From positions 1-64,000 of the forward strand of contig NZ_JAURVJ010000173.1 of the NCBI RefSeq assembly GCF_030655615.1: a stretch of 64,000 bases of DNA, in the 5' to 3' direction. A model generated the notes under the pieces. That model did no database searches. It had not been told where the DNA came from and saw nothing but the letters and a program-made list of their open reading frames with translations. This DNA is from Nocardioides sp. (GTDB lineage Bacteria; Actinomycetota; Actinomycetes; Propionibacteriales; Nocardioidaceae). Of this stretch, positions 61,535 to 64,000 are shown one piece after another (within the stretch, counting starts at the first letter, position 1; each line of letters opens with the position of its first letter). The position numbers and the translations under genes were made by a program.

Positions 61535-62335
61535 TCAGGGCACGTCGGCCTCGACCTCGCGGGTCCAGGCGCCCTTGACGGCGCGCCACTCCTCGTCGTC
61601 GTGGCCGCGGCGCCAGTAGGGCGAGCACGAGAGGTGGCCGCGGTCGACGACGCCCTGCTCGAGCAGGTGGCGGCGTACGGCGCGGGTGGCGACGGCCTCG
61701 CCGTGGACGAAGGCGCTCACGGTGCCGGGGAGCGGCGCGAGCGCGGCGACGGCGGCGGGGAGCAGGTCCTCGACCGGTCCGCCCGCACCGGCCCGGTGCA
61801 CCCAGACCACGGTCAGGTCGCCCGGCGAGGTGATCGGGACCTCCCCGGCGGCGTCCTCGACCTCGACCACGGCGACGACCGGACGGCCGGCGGGCACGAG
61901 CTCGGCCGAGCCGGCGATCGCGGGCAGCGCGCTCTCGTCGCCGACGAGCAGGTAGGAGTCGGCCTCCGGCTCGGGCACCCAGCCGCCGGCCGGCCCGCGG
62001 AACTGCAGCCGGTCGCCGGGCTGCGCGTGCTGGGCCCAGCGGCCGGCGCGGCCGACGTCGCCGTGGACGACGAAGTCGAGGGTCAGCTGCTGCTGGGCCT
62101 CGTCCCACGACCGCACGGTGTAGCGGCGCGGGTAGGGGCGCTGCTCCCGCGGCAGGTCACGGACGGCGTCGTCCTCGAACGGGACGTCGTAGGGCGCACC
62201 CTCGGGCACGAAGAACGCGTTGACGTAGGAGTCGGTGCCGCCGGGGGCGGCGATGCCGTCGAGCCCGGTGCCGCCGAGGACGACGCGGATGAGCTGGGGG
62301 GTCAGGACCTGGGTCGAGACGACCTCGCCGTACAT
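61535..62335 (-). CDS. siderophore-interacting protein (ferric-siderophore reductase)
   Basis: A 266-residue flavoreductase-like SIP protein. The FAD-binding region contains RRYTVRSWDEAQQQLTLDFVVHG near residue 70 and the C-terminal HLSCSPYWRRGHDDEEWR motif of SIPs. It should reduce ferric siderophores in the cytosol to release iron. ATG 62335 has AAGGAA upstream; longer starts lack support. It follows an ABC transporter gene by 50 bases on the same strand, resembling the mycobacterial IrtAB arrangement in which a SIP domain is fused to the transporter. Confidence 0.88.
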   Translation of the reverse strand: MYGEVVSTQVLTPQLIRVVLGGTGLDGIAAPGGTDSYVNAFFVPEGAPYDVPFEDDAVRDLPREQRPYPRRYTVRSWDEAQQQLTLDFVVHGDVGRAGRWAQHAQPGDRLQFRGPAGGWVPEPEADSYLLVGDESALPAIAGSAELVPAGRPVVAVVEVEDAAGEVPITSPGDLTVVWVHRAGAGGPVEDLLPAAVAALAPLPGTVSAFVHGEAVATRAVRRHLLEQGVVDRGHLSCSPYWRRGHDDEEWRAVKGAWTREVEADVP

Positions 62336-62385
62336 AGGGGTTCCTTCTCTCGCGGGGCTTCGTGGAGGTGGTTCGAGGCTACGGG

Positions 62386-64000
62386 TCAGCGCGAGGCCGA
62401 CCACGCCGCCCAGAGCCGGGCGTAGGGGCCGTCTCCGGCGGCGAGCTCGGCGGGCGGGCCGACCTCGACGACGCGGCCCTGCTCGAGGACGACCACGCGG
62501 TCGGCCTCGGCGGCGGTGGTGAGGCGGTGGGCGACGAGGAGCGCCGTACGACCCTCGAGCGCGCGGCGCATGCCTGACTCGAGCACCCGGGCACCGGCGC
62601 TGCCGGCCTCGGCCGTGGCCTCGTCGAGCACGGCGACGTCGGCGCCGCGGAGCACGAGCCGCGCCAGCGCGAGCTGCTGCGCCTGGACCGGGGTGAGCGT
62701 GGCCCCGCCCGAACCGACACGGGTCGCGAGGCCATCGGGCAGGGCACGGGCCCAGCCGAGCGCGTCGACGACGCCCAGCGCGGCGGCCAGGTCGTCGTCG
62801 GTCGCGTCGGGCCGGGCGAGCCGGAGGTCGTCGGCGACGGTGCCGGCGAAGACGTGCACCTCCTGGCTGACGAGGGTGACGTGGCGGGCGAGCTCCTCGC
62901 GGCCGAGGGCCGCGACCGACGAGCCGCCGATCTCGATGGTGCCGCCGCTGGGCGTGTGGATGCCGGCGACGAGGGCGGCGAGCGTGGTCTTGCCGGCGCC
63001 GCTCGAGCCGACGACGGCGACGTGCTCGCCTGCGGCGACGTCGAGGTCGACGCCGTGCAGCACCTCGTCGCCCTCGAGGTAGGAGAAGCGGACGTCGCGC
63101 AGCCGCAGCACCGGCGCGGCCGGGGCGGGCGCCCCCTCGGGCTCGGGCTCCTCGAGCATGGCGACGCCGGCGAGCCGGGCCAGCGACGCGGTGGCGCTCT
63201 GCACCTCGTCGAGCAGCGTGAGCAGCGCACTGATCGGGTCGAAGAGCCGGATGAAGTAGAGCGCGGCCGCGGTCGCCTCGCCGAGGGTGGCCGAGCCGTT
63301 GCCGACGAGGACGGCTCCTGCGACCAGGACCGCCGCGGTGCCGGTGAGCTCGCCGAGGTGGATCCGGCAGAAGAACCAGGCGCTCCTGTCGACGGCGTGC
63401 AGGTGGGCGCGGCGGGCAGCCTCGGAGCGGACGGCGACGCGGTCGAGGTGGCGCGGTCCGAGCAGCAGCGCTTGCACGGTCCGCAGGCCGCCGAGGGTCT
63501 CGACGAGCTGCTGCGAGCGCTCGCCCTCGGCCCGGCGGGCGGCGGCATAGAGCGGCGGGCTGACCTTGACGTAGAGGCGGCCGGCCATCACCTGGAACGG
63601 CACGGCGGCGAGCCCGGCCAGCGCGAAGCGCCAGTCGAGCACGCCGAGACCGACGATGGTGAGGGCCACGGTCAGCCCCGAGAACAGGAACTCCGGGAAG
63701 CCCTGCCGCAGCGCGTCGCTGACCCGGTCGACGTCGTCGCCGACGCGCGAGACCAGGTCACCGGTACCGCCCTGCTCGAGGCGCTCCTGCGGCAGCCCGA
63801 GGGCCCGGTCGAGCACGCTCTCGCGCAGCCGCGCGAGCGCGCCCTCGCCGACGCGGGTGAGCATCGCCAGCCCGAGCGCGGCGAAGAGACCCTGCCCGAC
63901 GACGGCGACGGCCAGCACGACGAGCGGCGCGGTCAGGTAGGTGCGCGGCCCGCCGGCCTGCGCGACGTCGACGAGGCGGCCGAGGACGGGCGGGACGACG
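62386..64000 (-). CDS. ABC transporter, fused permease and ATPase (partial)
   Basis: The reading frame is open to the right edge, so the N-terminus lies outside the window; the first visible residues read VVPPVLGRLVDVAQAGGP. An exporter-type membrane domain (about 335 residues) is followed by an ATPase domain: Walker A GSSGAGKTTLAALVAG, Q-loop LVSQEVHVFAG, signature-like LTPVQAQQLALARLVL in place of LSGGQ, and Walker B VAVLDEATAEAG. The altered signature motif is notable. With the SIP gene downstream, a siderophore transporter role (IrtA/B-like) is inferred. Confidence 0.85.
   Translation of the reverse strand, partial: VVPPVLGRLVDVAQAGGPRTYLTAPLVVLAVAVVGQGLFAALGLAMLTRVGEGALARLRESVLDRALGLPQERLEQGGTGDLVSRVGDDVDRVSDALRQGFPEFLFSGLTVALTIVGLGVLDWRFALAGLAAVPFQVMAGRLYVKVSPPLYAAARRAEGERSQQLVETLGGLRTVQALLLGPRHLDRVAVRSEAARRAHLHAVDRSAWFFCRIHLGELTGTAAVLVAGAVLVGNGSATLGEATAAALYFIRLFDPISALLTLLDEVQSATASLARLAGVAMLEEPEPEGAPAPAAPVLRLRDVRFSYLEGDEVLHGVDLDVAAGEHVAVVGSSGAGKTTLAALVAGIHTPSGGTIEIGGSSVAALGREELARHVTLVSQEVHVFAGTVADDLRLARPDATDDDLAAALGVVDALGWARALPDGLATRVGSGGATLTPVQAQQLALARLVLRGADVAVLDEATAEAGSAGARVLESGMRRALEGRTALLVAHRLTTAAEADRVVVLEQGRVVEVGPPAELAAGDGPYARLWAAWSASR

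Overview
The window is a GC-rich chromosomal segment of an actinobacterium. The best guess is a member of the Nocardioidaceae (Nocardioides-like). The reasons are the very high third-position GC, many GTG starts, and a syntenic set of genes typical of this group: nrdJ/nrdR, lexA, dinG, hflX, dapF, miaA, miaB, gluABCD and tatD-rpfB-rsmA-ispE-ABC-F-rsmI-pmt. Genus is an inference. No rRNA, tRNA, CRISPR array or transposase was seen.

Layout. 1-6030 is a small accessory or defence-like island with visibly less biased codons. It holds three hypothetical proteins, a VapBC-type toxin-antitoxin pair whose toxin is frameshifted, a large PLD-nuclease/SF2-helicase/DUF3427 protein, and a NERD-domain protein. 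6079-14745 is a DNA-precursor and DNA-damage block: B12-dependent ribonucleotide reductase nrdJ, its repressor nrdR, a NupC-type nucleoside transporter, a membrane-anchored LysM protein, a short-chain dehydrogenase and lexA. 14761-19624 encodes three exported enzymes: PhoD, a Tat-exported phosphodiesterase and a metalloprotease. 19652-28154 carries dinG, a SGNH hydrolase, hflX, a P-loop kinase, a small protein paired with a VWA protein, a dehydrogenase, dapF and a PPOX protein. 28201-34798 has gamma-glutamyltransferase, a dehydrogenase, an MFS exporter, an AraC-DinB fusion, a P-loop protein and a HTH-ClpN protein. 34795-44582 has miaA, a chain of small acidic proteins around a Nudix hydrolase, a peptidase E, miaB and the gluABCD importer with an extra binding protein. 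44591-47291 has a hotdog protein, a cysteine-free CsoR-family protein, a VOC protein and the tam/tamR pair. 47307-57361 is the conserved ABC-F/ispE/rsmA/rpfB/tatD/hydrolase/rsmI block with pmt and a PPOX gene. 57369-64000 ends with a secreted hydrolase, a SNF2 helicase, a GAF-ANTAR regulator, and a siderophore-interacting reductase with a truncated ABC exporter or importer.

Regulation readable from sequence. Five minus-strand genes (nrdJ, the LysM gene, dinG, ggt, a secreted alpha/beta hydrolase) share TGTCGGTG-N8-TANNNT-like promoters, matching the mycobacterial LexA-independent (PafBC) DNA-damage promoter. LexA boxes sit upstream of lexA and of the LysM gene, and paired NrdR boxes sit upstream of nrdR. 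Perfect or near-perfect operator palindromes precede vapB, tam/tamR, the HTH-ClpN gene and a dehydrogenase. About 20 genes have a TANNNT-type -10 box ending 6-8 bases before the start codon, the signature of leaderless transcripts.
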